A stretch of DNA of 52,317 nucleotides from an uncultured Verrucomicrobiales bacterium. Lineage in GTDB: Bacteria > Verrucomicrobiota > Verrucomicrobiia > Verrucomicrobiales > Akkermansiaceae. The stretch's first letter is position 1. Each line of letters opens with the position of its first letter. The notes under the pieces are model-generated. The model made no database searches and had not been told where the DNA came from. It worked only from the letters and a program-made list of their open reading frames with translations. Location: the NCBI GenBank assembly GCA_937969495.1, contig CALBVY010000020.1:1-52317 (forward strand), written 5' to 3'. Made by a program: the position numbers and the translations under genes. Positions 1 to 7,543 of the stretch are shown in pieces.

Positions 1-1
1 A

Positions 2-136
2 GACTCCGTGAAGTTCTTCCACCGCGCAGGACTTAACTACGTGTCATGTTCACCATTCCGTATCCCTGTAGCACGTCTTGCTCTTGCTCAAGCAGCGCTT
101 GAAGAGAAAGGCCTCGCTCGTGGAGAGGTTAGCTAA
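2..136 (+). CDS. ppdK: Pyruvate, phosphate dikinase, C-terminal fragment
   Basis: This is the last 44 codons of a gene that begins outside the window. The visible protein contains [18 protein letters not shown] followed by an alanine-rich helix, which is the conserved C-terminal end of the PEP-binding TIM barrel of PPDK, including the catalytic cysteine of the YVSCSPFR motif. PPDK interconverts pyruvate, ATP and phosphate with PEP, AMP and pyrophosphate in the cytoplasm. The gene ends in TAA and is followed 26 bases later by a strong intrinsic terminator, so its transcription unit ends here. The family assignment rests on this short motif only, but the motif is very characteristic. Confidence 0.85.
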   Translation, partial: DSVKFFHRAGLNYVSCSPFRIPVARLALAQAALEEKGLARGEVS

Positions 137-162
137 ACTAACCTAACCGATTAAAAAGTCAC

Positions 163-197
163 AAGCCCCGATCAGGAAACTGATCGGGGCTTTTTTT
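163..197 (+). terminator. Intrinsic terminator of the ppdK unit
   Basis: A perfect 12-bp stem (arms 163-174 and 181-192) with a 6-base loop leads directly into a run of seven T residues. It lies just after the ppdK stop codon and is the clearest Rho-independent terminator in the window. Confidence 0.93.
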
Positions 198-384
198 GAA
201 GCCAACAAGGGAATTAGCATTCATGACTGAGAGGTTTTCGTCGCAACGGACAACCCCAGATTAAACAAATTTATCAAATACGTAACTTCTATGCCACGCC
301 TTCCGTTTCCCAGAAACGGAACCGCCTCACTGCTTGATCGAATTCAGATTTGGTGGGGCTGAGTATATCCATAAATTTGGTAGT
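198..384. other. Gene-free stretch with one hairpin, end of minus-strand unit
   Basis: No coding region is supported between the ppdK terminator and the end of the small minus-strand gene. The stretch contains a perfect 8-bp inverted repeat (301-308 and 314-321, loop of 5). It lies downstream of the minus-strand unit and could be its 3' hairpin, but no T run follows on that strand, so a terminator role is uncertain. Confidence 0.4.
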
Positions 385-906
385 TTATGTGTGTTTTAAC
401 CTTGATGGCCAGAAACAATGCCCTCCGTCAAAGAACACCACATAGAATGTGTTCTTGCTGATTGTGAACTCGGAATCTATTCCTGGGAATTTTTCGCCGT
501 GGAGTTTGCCAGGCATAATGAATCCCACAATCCTTTGTAGACCACCTAAGTGAAATTCATACCATTCCGCGCATGTGGGAACATTCGGCGGCATGTGAAG
601 TCGCGCATCAGAAGGTTGTGCGCTCTTGTCTTTTAAGCACTTTAGCATTCCTCTCATACTCTTATCGGACAGCATGCCCTTTAAGCTACGCTTGGAATAG
701 CTTTGCAGCTTTGTGAGGTGCTTTGATAACAAACCTTCTCTTTCCCAATATGCGATGGTAGAACACTCAACACTCTGATCTTCCGTTAGAAAAAAGAAAT
801 TAAACGAACAAGAATCGATCAGTTCTATGGTCGGGAGGGCTTGGCTAGATAGAGCTTTGACCTGTTTGCTTTTACGCTTGTTACCGAATTGTTTCCTCTT
901 GCTCAT
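385..906 (-). CDS. Small basic protein of unknown function, partner of the adjacent ATPase
   Basis: The gene encodes 173 residues that I do not recognise as a named family. The N-terminus is very basic (MSKRKQFGNKRKSKQ) and the middle part is Lys/Ser rich. The last third has a beta-hairpin-like pattern: WYEFHLGGLQRIVGF, then FYVVFFDGGHCFWPS. This vaguely resembles the C-terminal strands of small RNase-type toxins, with a hydrophobic strand, Arg and His, but the resemblance is weak. The gene begins 11 bases after the ATPase stop on the same strand, so the two are almost certainly co-transcribed. Such ATPase-plus-small-protein pairs are common among anti-phage and abortive-infection modules. 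A role as effector or accessory subunit is an inference from context. There is no signal peptide or membrane segment. Confidence 0.6.
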   Translation of the reverse strand: MSKRKQFGNKRKSKQVKALSSQALPTIELIDSCSFNFFFLTEDQSVECSTIAYWEREGLLSKHLTKLQSYSKRSLKGMLSDKSMRGMLKCLKDKSAQPSDARLHMPPNVPTCAEWYEFHLGGLQRIVGFIMPGKLHGEKFPGIDSEFTISKNTFYVVFFDGGHCFWPSRLKHT

Positions 907-917
907 TTGCGCGGCAC

Positions 918-2090
918 TTAAGATATTTTTAGAGGCAGTTGTAAGGAACGATCGATTTTGGGTCTTCCGCCGAGCATGTTCTTTTCATAGTAAGTTCTTA
1001 TAGAGCGGTCAGTCCTGATTACGTTTTGCTCTATCTCATCGGCCCGGTAAGCGTAACTTTCACTGTTTTCTTTTTCGACGATATACAGCTGATATTTAGA
1101 AAGCATGTTCAAAACCTCGGAATTATGAGATGTGAAAATGATTTGAGCTCCTTTTTTGTTGTTTTCCTTATTGGTAAAGAGTTCCAGAATCAGAGCGATG
1201 ATGTCGGGGTGCAGGTTGGCATCTAGTTCGTCAAAAATGAGACAGCCACCGAGAGCCAGAGTATGTAAAATGCGAATGCACTCGTTGTAGAGTATTTTTG
1301 TGCCGTTGGATTGAAGATCAAAATCTAGCTTGGCCTCTCGGGCATTCTCCAATTTGTGAACAAAGACCGGAAGGTAGAACTTCTCACCATTAGCATTGGT
1401 TCTTTCTAGCAACTCAAATTTTTTGATCGACGAGTCAACCTTCGCAAGAAGTTGAGTAGTGAAATAGGCAAAAGATTTGTCTTCGTGGTATATGAATGAG
1501 TTTTCGATATGTTTCAGCTCGTTCGCATTTCTATATCCGCTCCAGTGCAAATTTGAAATACCACATTTCCAATACTCATACACAGGTTTTAACGCCTCTA
1601 CTCTGTGTCCATCCACCAGTGTGCAGATGACGGATGTGTTAGATTTTAGCGTGACATCCTTGTATTTTTTAAGCTCATCCGCGCATTTTAAAATTTGGTC
1701 ATCTTTGCGTTCAAAGACAATCTTTCCAGCTTTAGTGAGTTTTTCTGACATCACTCCCTTACGGGTGCATTTCAGATCGTAGGAGTAAACTTCTCCATTA
1801 ATCTTATATTCCAAGTAAAAGGAACTTGGCTTTTTATTGTTGAAAAAAGAATAAAAGGGAATGGGGTTGTCTTCTTTATCATTGAAAGAGTCCTGAATAA
1901 AATATCCGATAAAAGTAATTATCTTAAGTAAGTTGGTTTTACCAGAGGCGTTCGTGCCGTTCACGCAAATGACCGGAGACACAGGAAAGCCTCCAGTTAT
2001 ATTTTCTGGACACTTTGGAGGGAACTCAAAGGAAACCTCTGCGCCCTCTTTAAAACAGAAAAAATTTTTTGCGCCGTAGTTGAGAATCAT
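918..2090 (-). CDS. AAA/ABC-type ATPase (AAA_15/AAA_21, RloA/AbiLii-like)
   Basis: The 390-residue soluble protein has the layout of the SMC/ABC-like ATPases found in defence modules such as RloA, AbiLii and the ATPases of PARIS-type systems. Walker A is NGTNASGKT at residues 44-52. An ABC-signature-like LQSNGTK lies near 259-265. Walker B is CLIFDE at 283-288, followed by the D-loop (LDANLHP). The switch histidine is in TSHNSE near 322. The roughly 200 residues between Walker A and the signature are the usual variable insertion. There is no TOPRIM domain at the C-terminus, so it is not an OLD nuclease by itself; an activity could come from the small downstream gene. The gene is divergent from the AbiE pair, and the intergenic region contains inverted repeats. 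Base use is more AT-rich than in the surrounding housekeeping genes, which suggests horizontal acquisition. Confidence 0.8.
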   Translation of the reverse strand: MILNYGAKNFFCFKEGAEVSFEFPPKCPENITGGFPVSPVICVNGTNASGKTNLLKIITFIGYFIQDSFNDKEDNPIPFYSFFNNKKPSSFYLEYKINGEVYSYDLKCTRKGVMSEKLTKAGKIVFERKDDQILKCADELKKYKDVTLKSNTSVICTLVDGHRVEALKPVYEYWKCGISNLHWSGYRNANELKHIENSFIYHEDKSFAYFTTQLLAKVDSSIKKFELLERTNANGEKFYLPVFVHKLENAREAKLDFDLQSNGTKILYNECIRILHTLALGGCLIFDELDANLHPDIIALILELFTNKENNKKGAQIIFTSHNSEVLNMLSKYQLYIVEKENSESYAYRADEIEQNVIRTDRSIRTYYEKNMLGGRPKIDRSLQLPLKIS

Positions 2091-2198
2091 GTGGATTGGT
2101 TAATGTTGAAATCTCTCAGTAGCAAGTGATAAATTAAAATTGAGGACAGATTTGTCATCAAATGATCCTCTTTATTTTAGGGGTATGCAATATAGAAG

Positions 2199-2221
2199 GG
2201 AAGCGTGCTAATCACGCCTCC
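2199..2221. repeat. Inverted repeat in the divergent defence-gene intergenic region
   Basis: Arms of 9 bases (2199-2207 and 2213-2221) pair with one mismatch around a 5-base loop. No gene ends here: the flanking genes diverge. It is therefore more likely an operator or DNA structural element than a terminator. There is no T run on either strand. Confidence 0.4.
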
Positions 2222-2237
2222 ATAAACTTAACATAAA

Positions 2238-2254
2238 CTTGCAAATATTGCAAG
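2238..2254. promoter_or_regulatory. Inverted repeat inside the abiE promoter, likely operator
   Basis: The sequence CTTGCAA-ATA-TTGCAAG is a perfect 7-bp inverted repeat. It covers the presumed -35 element (TTGCAA, 2239-2244) and runs into the spacer before a TATATT -10 (2261-2266, 16-base spacing). AbiEi antitoxins of known systems repress their own promoter by binding inverted repeats there, so this is the obvious autoregulatory site. The promoter elements are assigned by eye. Confidence 0.5.
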
Positions 2255-2272
2255 CTTGTGTATATTTTTTTC

Positions 2273-2827
2273 ATGACTCCGATGAAAATGCTGATTTCGA
2301 CGCTCCGTGCTTTGGCGGATCGAGAGCGGTGTGTGTTTTCTGCATCTGACTTGGCGGGGGCGGTTCCTTTGAGTGGTGTGGGGAGTGATCAGATGGCGGT
2401 TTTGCTATCGCGAGCGGTGACGGCGGGGGAATTGAAGAGAGTTTGCCGGGGGATTTATTATTATCCGGTGAGTGGGTATCGGCAGGAGAATTTGCTTTTT
2501 CATGCGGCGTCGCGTTTGCGTGCAGGGGAGTTGAACTACCTCAGTCTGGAAACGGTGCTGAGTGAGGAGGGGGTGATTTCCCAAGTGCCTATGAACTGGA
2601 TCACGCTGATGGGCTCAGGGCGAAGTCATGTGGTGGACTGTGGTGATTATGGAAGGATCGAATTTGTGCACACGGCGCAGCGGGCGGAGGATTTGCAAGG
2701 TGAACTGGCATATGATGCTGAGCGGCGTTTGTGGCGGGCATCGGTGCGGCAGGCGATGCGAGATTTACGAGTGACAAGGCGGAGTAAGGATTTGATTAAC
2801 AAGGAGGTGGCGAATGAGTTTGTTTGA
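2273..2827 (+). CDS. abiEi: AbiEi-family type IV antitoxin / transcriptional regulator
   Basis: The 184-residue protein matches AbiEi antitoxins in layout. An N-terminal winged helix-turn-helix (about residues 5-65) ends in the typical beta-wing RGIYYYP, and is followed by the AbiEi C-terminal domain (LNYLSLETVLSEEG, then a basic C-terminal helix). It is paired with an AbiEii nucleotidyltransferase, which it overlaps by 14 bases. In known AbiE systems the antitoxin represses the operon and counteracts the toxin without direct binding. The reading frame is open back to a GTG at 2258, but that codon lies just after the likely operator and before the -10, so the ATG at 2273 (or 2282/2288) is more plausible. 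With the TATATT at 2261 as -10, the transcript would be leaderless or nearly so. Confidence 0.82.
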   Translation: MTPMKMLISTLRALADRERCVFSASDLAGAVPLSGVGSDQMAVLLSRAVTAGELKRVCRGIYYYPVSGYRQENLLFHAASRLRAGELNYLSLETVLSEEGVISQVPMNWITLMGSGRSHVVDCGDYGRIEFVHTAQRAEDLQGELAYDAERRLWRASVRQAMRDLRVTRRSKDLINKEVANEFV

Positions 2828-3674
2828 TACCTTGGTGGACGAGGCTCTGAGGTCTCGTGAAGATTTGCATGTGCTACGCCCGGTCGTGGAGAAGGAATTG
2901 CTACATCACGATATTTTGCGTGAGATGAGTGATGCAGGATTGTTAGGTGGGCTGACGTTTATTGGCGGCACCTGTCTGCGTGCCTGTTATGGATCGGTGC
3001 GACTTAGTGAGGACCTTGATTTTACCGGGGGTGTGGATTTTAAACGAGAAGATCTCGCCTCTCTAGGAGAGGTTTTAGTGGAGAGGCTGGAGACTCGTTA
3101 TGGATTGCCCGTCAAGGTGGGCGTGCCAGTGAAGGAAGGCGGCAATGTCTCCACATGGAAGATGACGGTGGAAACGAGGCCGGGGCTCAGGCACATGCCC
3201 GCTCAACGGATTCATTTGGATATCTGTGCTATCCCCAGCCACGATCGGAGACCGATGATGTTGCGAAATTTGTATGGTGTGGATTTAGGAACCTCGGGGT
3301 TAATTTTTCAGGCTCAAAGTCGGGAAGAAATTCTAGCAGATAAAGTGGTCGCATTTGCCTTCCGCGAAAACCGAGTGAAAAATCGAGACTTGTGGGACAT
3401 GGTATGGCTCACTCAGCAGGGGGTGGAGTTGCGGAAAGAATGGATACCATTAAAGGTTGCCGACCACGAAAGGGAGTGGCGGCAGTTTGTTGATCGTATC
3501 GAGGAGAGGACTGAGGCCTTAAAAAGCGATCATAATATGCAAAATGACTTCGTAACAGAAATGCGGCGATTTCTTCCCGTAGCTACCGTCAAAGAAACGG
3601 TGGAGCGTGATGATTACTGGGAGTATTTGACAAACGTAGTGGGAGATCTTTGTAAGAGAGCAACTAATGAATAG
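2814..3674 (+). CDS. abiEii: AbiEii/AbiGii-family nucleotidyltransferase toxin
   Basis: The 286-residue protein carries the DNA polymerase beta-like nucleotidyltransferase signature: FIGGTCLR (about residues 49-56) followed by LSEDLDF (64-70) with the two metal-binding Asp. The conserved lysine region is REEILADKVVAF, and NRVKNRDLWDMVWL follows, as in other AbiEii proteins. Family members transfer nucleotides (GTP, or CTP to tRNA in related MenT toxins) and arrest growth during phage infection. Start choice is firm: the ATG at 2814 follows AAGGAGG at 2801-2807 with 6-base spacing, one of the few strong ribosome binding sites here, and it overlaps the antitoxin gene by 14 bases, suggesting translational coupling. 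It is full length with no obvious damage. Confidence 0.9.
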   Translation: MSLFDTLVDEALRSREDLHVLRPVVEKELLHHDILREMSDAGLLGGLTFIGGTCLRACYGSVRLSEDLDFTGGVDFKREDLASLGEVLVERLETRYGLPVKVGVPVKEGGNVSTWKMTVETRPGLRHMPAQRIHLDICAIPSHDRRPMMLRNLYGVDLGTSGLIFQAQSREEILADKVVAFAFRENRVKNRDLWDMVWLTQQGVELRKEWIPLKVADHEREWRQFVDRIEERTEALKSDHNMQNDFVTEMRRFLPVATVKETVERDDYWEYLTNVVGDLCKRATNE

Positions 3675-3871
3675 GTATTTTTGATCTAGCACGCCTTGCG
3701 ATCACTTCATGTAAGCGAGAAAAACTGGACTACGTGCATCCCTAGCGTGTGTTGGTGATTATAAATTTATGTTAGATTGAGCGTTGGCAGGTTCTCTCTT
3801 CGACTTATTAATAAGGTTTATTTTTTGTTAGTTTATCCATGGTGGAGCTAAGCAATTCATTTGGAGGTTTC

Positions 3872-4531
3872 TCAAAGATCATCGTACCACTGGAGGGAAG
3901 GATTCAGTGTGGATCGATCTGCGTATTCAATATGAATTACTCTTCTTTGAGCTGGGGTGGTTGATTTGGCTGATGCGTGGAGGATAAGAGGCTTTATGAG
4001 CAGCAGATCACCTCTTGCGCATGTGCAGATGGTGGATTTTGTGGCAGTTTTTGCAGTGATTTCTGAGCTTTGAATCCTGCCTAACTGGTGACTCCCGGGG
4101 ATAACTTTCAGTGCGCCGTTTTCTGCTGATGTTTCGTCGAGATGAATGCGGGCGGTGATCATTTTCTCCATGAGGTGCACTGGAGGTTGCACGTGGGGAA
4201 CATTGTCTTTCTGTGACCAGTTTAGGTAGCCTTCCACAGCCACTTTTTCTTTGACTGCAATCGTCAAGTCTTGGTGCCAGGCGACAGGCCAGTTATGCTT
4301 TGCGGTTTTATTAAAAAGAATACAGCGTACTGGAGTGAAATTATCAGGAAGGTAACGGAGTAATTCCGGTGAGATAGCAAATGATCGAATGATGTCTGAG
4401 AGCGTGAAGACTTGTCGTACACAGATATTGCCCGTTAGCTCTGAGAGACGATCAAACTCAGTAATTAAGGTGTCGCGCAAGTGGTTGTACAGCAGTCCCT
4501 GTATGAGTTCGAAACCTTGTTTTTCAAGCAT
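3872..4531 (-). CDS. Phytanoyl-CoA dioxygenase (PhyH) family protein
   Basis: The 219-residue protein belongs to the Fe(II)/2-oxoglutarate oxygenase family PhyH. The 2-His-1-carboxylate iron triad is visible as WHQD (H86, D88) and H185 in LILHAS. The 2-oxoglutarate-binding Arg is R197 in QRRVIHIEY. The family core ARIHLDETSAENGALKVIPG is also present. The substrate cannot be told from sequence. The gene starts 6 bases after the hemE stop on the same strand, so it is probably co-transcribed with hemE. That link may simply be operonic, although an oxygenase next to haem synthesis is worth noting. No signal peptide is present, so it should be cytoplasmic. Confidence 0.85.
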   Translation of the reverse strand: MLEKQGFELIQGLLYNHLRDTLITEFDRLSELTGNICVRQVFTLSDIIRSFAISPELLRYLPDNFTPVRCILFNKTAKHNWPVAWHQDLTIAVKEKVAVEGYLNWSQKDNVPHVQPPVHLMEKMITARIHLDETSAENGALKVIPGSHQLGRIQSSEITAKTATKSTICTCARGDLLLIKPLILHASAKSTTPAQRRVIHIEYADRSTLNPSLQWYDDL

Positions 4532-4537
4532 GGATAC

Positions 4538-5575
4538 TTACTTCGAGAACTCTGAGACGGTTTCACACAGCACCTGCATGTTCTCTGGTTTTGCGGAGGG
4601 GAGGATGCCGTGGCCGAGGTTGAGGATGTGGCCGTGGCGGCCGTTCATTTTTTCTAACAAAATCTGGGTCTCCGTGCGTACGACATCGGCACTGGATGAT
4701 AGAATAAGGGGATCGAGGTTTCCCTGCACGGCGACGTTGTCTGGGAGGCTGTCGTAGTAGCTCGGGAGATCGATGGTCCAGTCGATGCTCAGGACGCTGG
4801 CACCTGTGGCGCAGAGGGAGTCTTTCTGGTGAGCCATGCCTTTGGCAAAGATGATGACGGGGAAATCGGCGGGGAGGGAGTCGGTGATTTTTTTGATCCA
4901 CTTCAGCGACATTGCTTCATACTGGTGGCTAGGGCAGAAGGCGCCTGCGGAATCGAAGATCTGCACGGCATCGATTCCGGCATCGATCTGCATTTTAAAT
5001 AAATCAATCACCGCATCTGTGACCTTGTGCATGAGTTTTTCAAACACAGCTGGCTCTGAATAGAAGAGGGACTTCAGGGCGGCGAGATCCTTGAGCGATC
5101 CTCCTTCGGTCATGTAAGCTGCGAGTGTCCAAGGTGAACCGCCGAATCCTAACAGGGTTTTGTCTTCACCGATTTCCTGTCGGGTCATCCGCAGAGCGTC
5201 GGGAAGGTAGGCTAGTTTTTCTTCGATGCCTGAGCCATCGAGAGCGTCGATTTTTGTCTCGGAGTCGAGTAGGTAGTCCATGGCAATACCTCCACCTATG
5301 GATTTATCGCGGAAGTGGTAAGGCTGGCCGAGTGCTTCTGGAATGATGAGGATATCAGAAAAAATAATTGCAGCATCCAGAGGGAAGCGTTTCAGGGGTT
5401 GGAGTGTTACTTCAGTGGCTAGCTCAGGAGTCTGTGCCATTTCAATGAAGCTGTATTTTTCCTTCAGAGCACGGTATTCTGGGAGATAACGGCCTGCTTG
5501 GCGCATCACCCATACGGGGGTGCGGTCTGTAGGTTCACGGCGGATACTGGCGAGAAATCGTTCACGAGAAGTCAT
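4538..5575 (-). CDS. hemE: Uroporphyrinogen decarboxylase
   Basis: This 345-residue cytoplasmic enzyme decarboxylates the four acetate side chains of uroporphyrinogen III to give coproporphyrinogen III in haem synthesis. The family hallmarks are TPVWVMRQAGRYLPEYR near the N-terminus, LGFGGSPWTLAAYM in the middle, and VQGNLDP near the C-terminus. The frame is open further upstream to 5674, but homology begins at MTSRERFLASI, and the ATG at 5575 gives the usual family length. The longer start would also run into the divergent lipoprotein's promoter region. It is the first gene of a two-gene unit with the PhyH gene. Haem supply fits the divergent cytochrome c maturation genes. Confidence 0.96.
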   Translation of the reverse strand: MTSRERFLASIRREPTDRTPVWVMRQAGRYLPEYRALKEKYSFIEMAQTPELATEVTLQPLKRFPLDAAIIFSDILIIPEALGQPYHFRDKSIGGGIAMDYLLDSETKIDALDGSGIEEKLAYLPDALRMTRQEIGEDKTLLGFGGSPWTLAAYMTEGGSLKDLAALKSLFYSEPAVFEKLMHKVTDAVIDLFKMQIDAGIDAVQIFDSAGAFCPSHQYEAMSLKWIKKITDSLPADFPVIIFAKGMAHQKDSLCATGASVLSIDWTIDLPSYYDSLPDNVAVQGNLDPLILSSSADVVRTETQILLEKMNGRHGHILNLGHGILPSAKPENMQVLCETVSEFSK

Positions 5576-5661
5576 AAATCGGTGGCAATATGTGTCGGTG
5601 AAGGCCTTGAGGGAAGCGTGAATTTCGGCGTTGGGTAATTTACAATTATATTGGGCAATTC

Positions 5662-5677
5662 CACTTGCACGCAAGTG
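5662..5677. promoter_or_regulatory. Inverted repeat between hemE and the cytochrome c maturation operon
   Basis: CACTTGC-AC-GCAAGTG is a perfect 7-bp inverted repeat with a 2-base spacer, located in the 123-base divergent gap between the hemE start and the lipoprotein start. Its position suits a shared operator. No regulator is identified. Confidence 0.35.
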
Positions 5678-5698
5678 ATTGCAGGACTATGTGGACGC

Positions 5699-6250
5699 AT
5701 GAGGTTGAAAGGATTCATGGCAGTATTAACGCTTCTACCCCTGTGGCTTTTGGCGTCTTGTAAAGAGGCATCAGAAGAGAAGTTAGTCATTGATGAAACG
5801 AGGCCGCTAACCATATGGGATGAGCCGCGTTTGCCGATTATTGCGATGATGCCTCCGGAGTGGCGGCAGGTAGCGGGTAATGATATGCGAATTTTAAATT
5901 ACCGCTTTGGTAAAGACGGTGAAGTTTATGTATCAAATACAAAAGGTGGAGTGTTACCAAATGTTAATAGATGGTTAAAGCAGTTTGATAAGCCACCTGT
6001 GGAACATCTTGATGAGCTTGCTGAGGTGATGGTTCTTGGTCAGTCTGGGGTTTTAGTGGAAGCTGTGGGTAAATTTGGTGGTGGTATGGGGAAATTACCG
6101 CGTGAAGGAGCAGCTTTACTAGGAGTTGTTTTAGATTTTGGTTCGGGGGTACTGACCATTAAAATGATAGGATCTAAAGAAGCGGTGCAGGCAGAACGTA
6201 AGAGGCTCATTACCTATTGCCAGAATCTACGATATAGTAATGCGGATTAA
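5699..6250 (+). CDS. Predicted lipoprotein ahead of the ResB/CcsA genes
   Basis: The 183-residue product has a lipoprotein signal peptide: basic MRLK, a hydrophobic stretch, and the lipobox LASC with the lipidated Cys at residue 21. The mature part is hydrophilic and contains MMPPEWRQV and a glycine-rich GKFGGGMGKL segment. I do not assign it to a named family. It precedes resB and ccsA on the same strand with short gaps (31 and 14 bases), so it is probably part of the cytochrome c maturation operon and acts at the outer face of a membrane. The open frame extends upstream to a TTG at 5651, but the ATG at 5699 places the signal peptide correctly at the N-terminus. Confidence 0.7.
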   Translation: MRLKGFMAVLTLLPLWLLASCKEASEEKLVIDETRPLTIWDEPRLPIIAMMPPEWRQVAGNDMRILNYRFGKDGEVYVSNTKGGVLPNVNRWLKQFDKPPVEHLDELAEVMVLGQSGVLVEAVGKFGGGMGKLPREGAALLGVVLDFGSGVLTIKMIGSKEAVQAERKRLITYCQNLRYSNAD

Positions 6251-6281
6251 CGCGAGATGATCACTTTGACAACATATTGAT

Positions 6282-7529
6282 ATGTTAGGTAAAAATACAT
6301 GGCCAGCGCGCCTTTTTCGTTTTTTTTCAGGTTATGGACTTGCTGTTACCTGCATGCTTTTGCTGTTTGTTTTGACATGGCTCAGTACATTGGAGCAGCC
6401 AGCAAAAGGGCTGTATGAAGTGCAGAAGCGATACTATGATGCTGAAGCTTGGTATGTCATACCAGATTTACCTTGGTTGTATCTCCCTAATTTATCCTGG
6501 TTGGCAGGGCTTGCTGGTAAGCAGATTATTATTCCTCTTCCTGGTGCCTATTTGGTAAGTGCTGTTTTGTTTGTAAACCTTTGCTTAGGTGGGATTATCC
6601 GGATTCGAAAAGGCTGGAAAAATATCGGAGTGATCATTTCCCACTTCAGTATGGTGAGTCTTCTTTTTGCTGGTTTTGTGGCTCATAAGTACTCGAAGGA
6701 GGGCATTATGTATGTGTTAGAAGATGAAGTTTCTGATTTTGCACAGAGTTATTATGATTATACCATTGAGGTCTGTGAGATTGTTGATGGGAAGAAAACA
6801 GCACCTTATGTCGTCCCGGCGGAGCCTCTTAAAGGATTAGATACAGATGATACTCAGCTTGTTGATTTCCCCAAACTGCCATTTGATATTGAAGTTTCTA
6901 GCTGGATGAGAAATAGCAATGTGGTTAAGTCCTACGATGAAGAAGATCCATTAGTTGTCGATGGTCTCAGGCTGCTTCAGACAGAAAATGCTGTTACAGA
7001 AGAGGAAAATGCGGCGGGCTGTTACATTGATATCTTACCTCATGATAGTGGAGAGGGGAAAACACGCTTGTTGCTTTACGGTCCTGTGCCTGATCCTGTA
7101 ACGGCAACGATCAATGGTAAAATTTATGCCTTCACACTTGTGCGTGAGATCTGGCCGATGCCTTTTCAAGTGCTTCTTGATGAATCTGTGGGTGAGTATT
7201 ACCCAGGGACGCAGAAGCCTAGTTTCTTCATGAGCAAGATTACTCGTATTGCTGATAAGAGTGAGAAAAAGTTTACTATCAAGATGAATGAACCGATGCG
7301 CTATGATGGCTATACCCTATATCAAGCACGTTGGTCAGGAGAGATGGAGCGTGCGCAGTCAGGGTTTGCTATTGTAAAAAACCCCTCTGATCAGTGGCCT
7401 AAGTGGAGTCTCTATGTTTCCATGTTAGGATTATTTATTCATTTTGGAATGAAGCTGGGAGGATTTATATCTCAATCATCAAGGGCTAATAGAAAAGCAG
7501 CCAGTTCCAGTGCCAAAGGCGCCGTTTAA
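6282..7529 (+). CDS. resB: ResB-like cytochrome c biogenesis protein
   Basis: The 415-residue membrane protein corresponds to ResB/Ccs1 of System II cytochrome c maturation, which with CcsA carries haem across the membrane and attaches it to apocytochrome c. Its layout fits: a first membrane helix near residues 15-35 (GYGLAVTCMLLLFVLTWLSTLEQ), a second at about 85-105, a third at about 115-135 (VIISHFSMVSLLFAGFVAHK), a large outside domain, and a last helix near 375-395 (LYVSMLGLFIHFGMKLG). Histidines within and next to the helices may be haem ligands. It is followed 14 bases later by ccsA. Sequence identity to ResB is low by eye, but the partner gene makes the call firm. Confidence 0.82.
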   Translation: MLGKNTWPARLFRFFSGYGLAVTCMLLLFVLTWLSTLEQPAKGLYEVQKRYYDAEAWYVIPDLPWLYLPNLSWLAGLAGKQIIIPLPGAYLVSAVLFVNLCLGGIIRIRKGWKNIGVIISHFSMVSLLFAGFVAHKYSKEGIMYVLEDEVSDFAQSYYDYTIEVCEIVDGKKTAPYVVPAEPLKGLDTDDTQLVDFPKLPFDIEVSSWMRNSNVVKSYDEEDPLVVDGLRLLQTENAVTEEENAAGCYIDILPHDSGEGKTRLLLYGPVPDPVTATINGKIYAFTLVREIWPMPFQVLLDESVGEYYPGTQKPSFFMSKITRIADKSEKKFTIKMNEPMRYDGYTLYQARWSGEMERAQSGFAIVKNPSDQWPKWSLYVSMLGLFIHFGMKLGGFISQSSRANRKAASSSAKGAV

Positions 7530-7543
7530 ACATTAGAGAAATC

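Noticed and set aside
2258-2272. GTG start at 2258 for the AbiEi gene
   Set aside because: It would lie between the operator and the -10 and gives an odd hydrophobic start; the ATG at 2273 or later fits better.
5576-5674. Longer hemE reading from 5674
   Set aside because: The extra 33 residues have no family counterpart and would cover the divergent promoter region.
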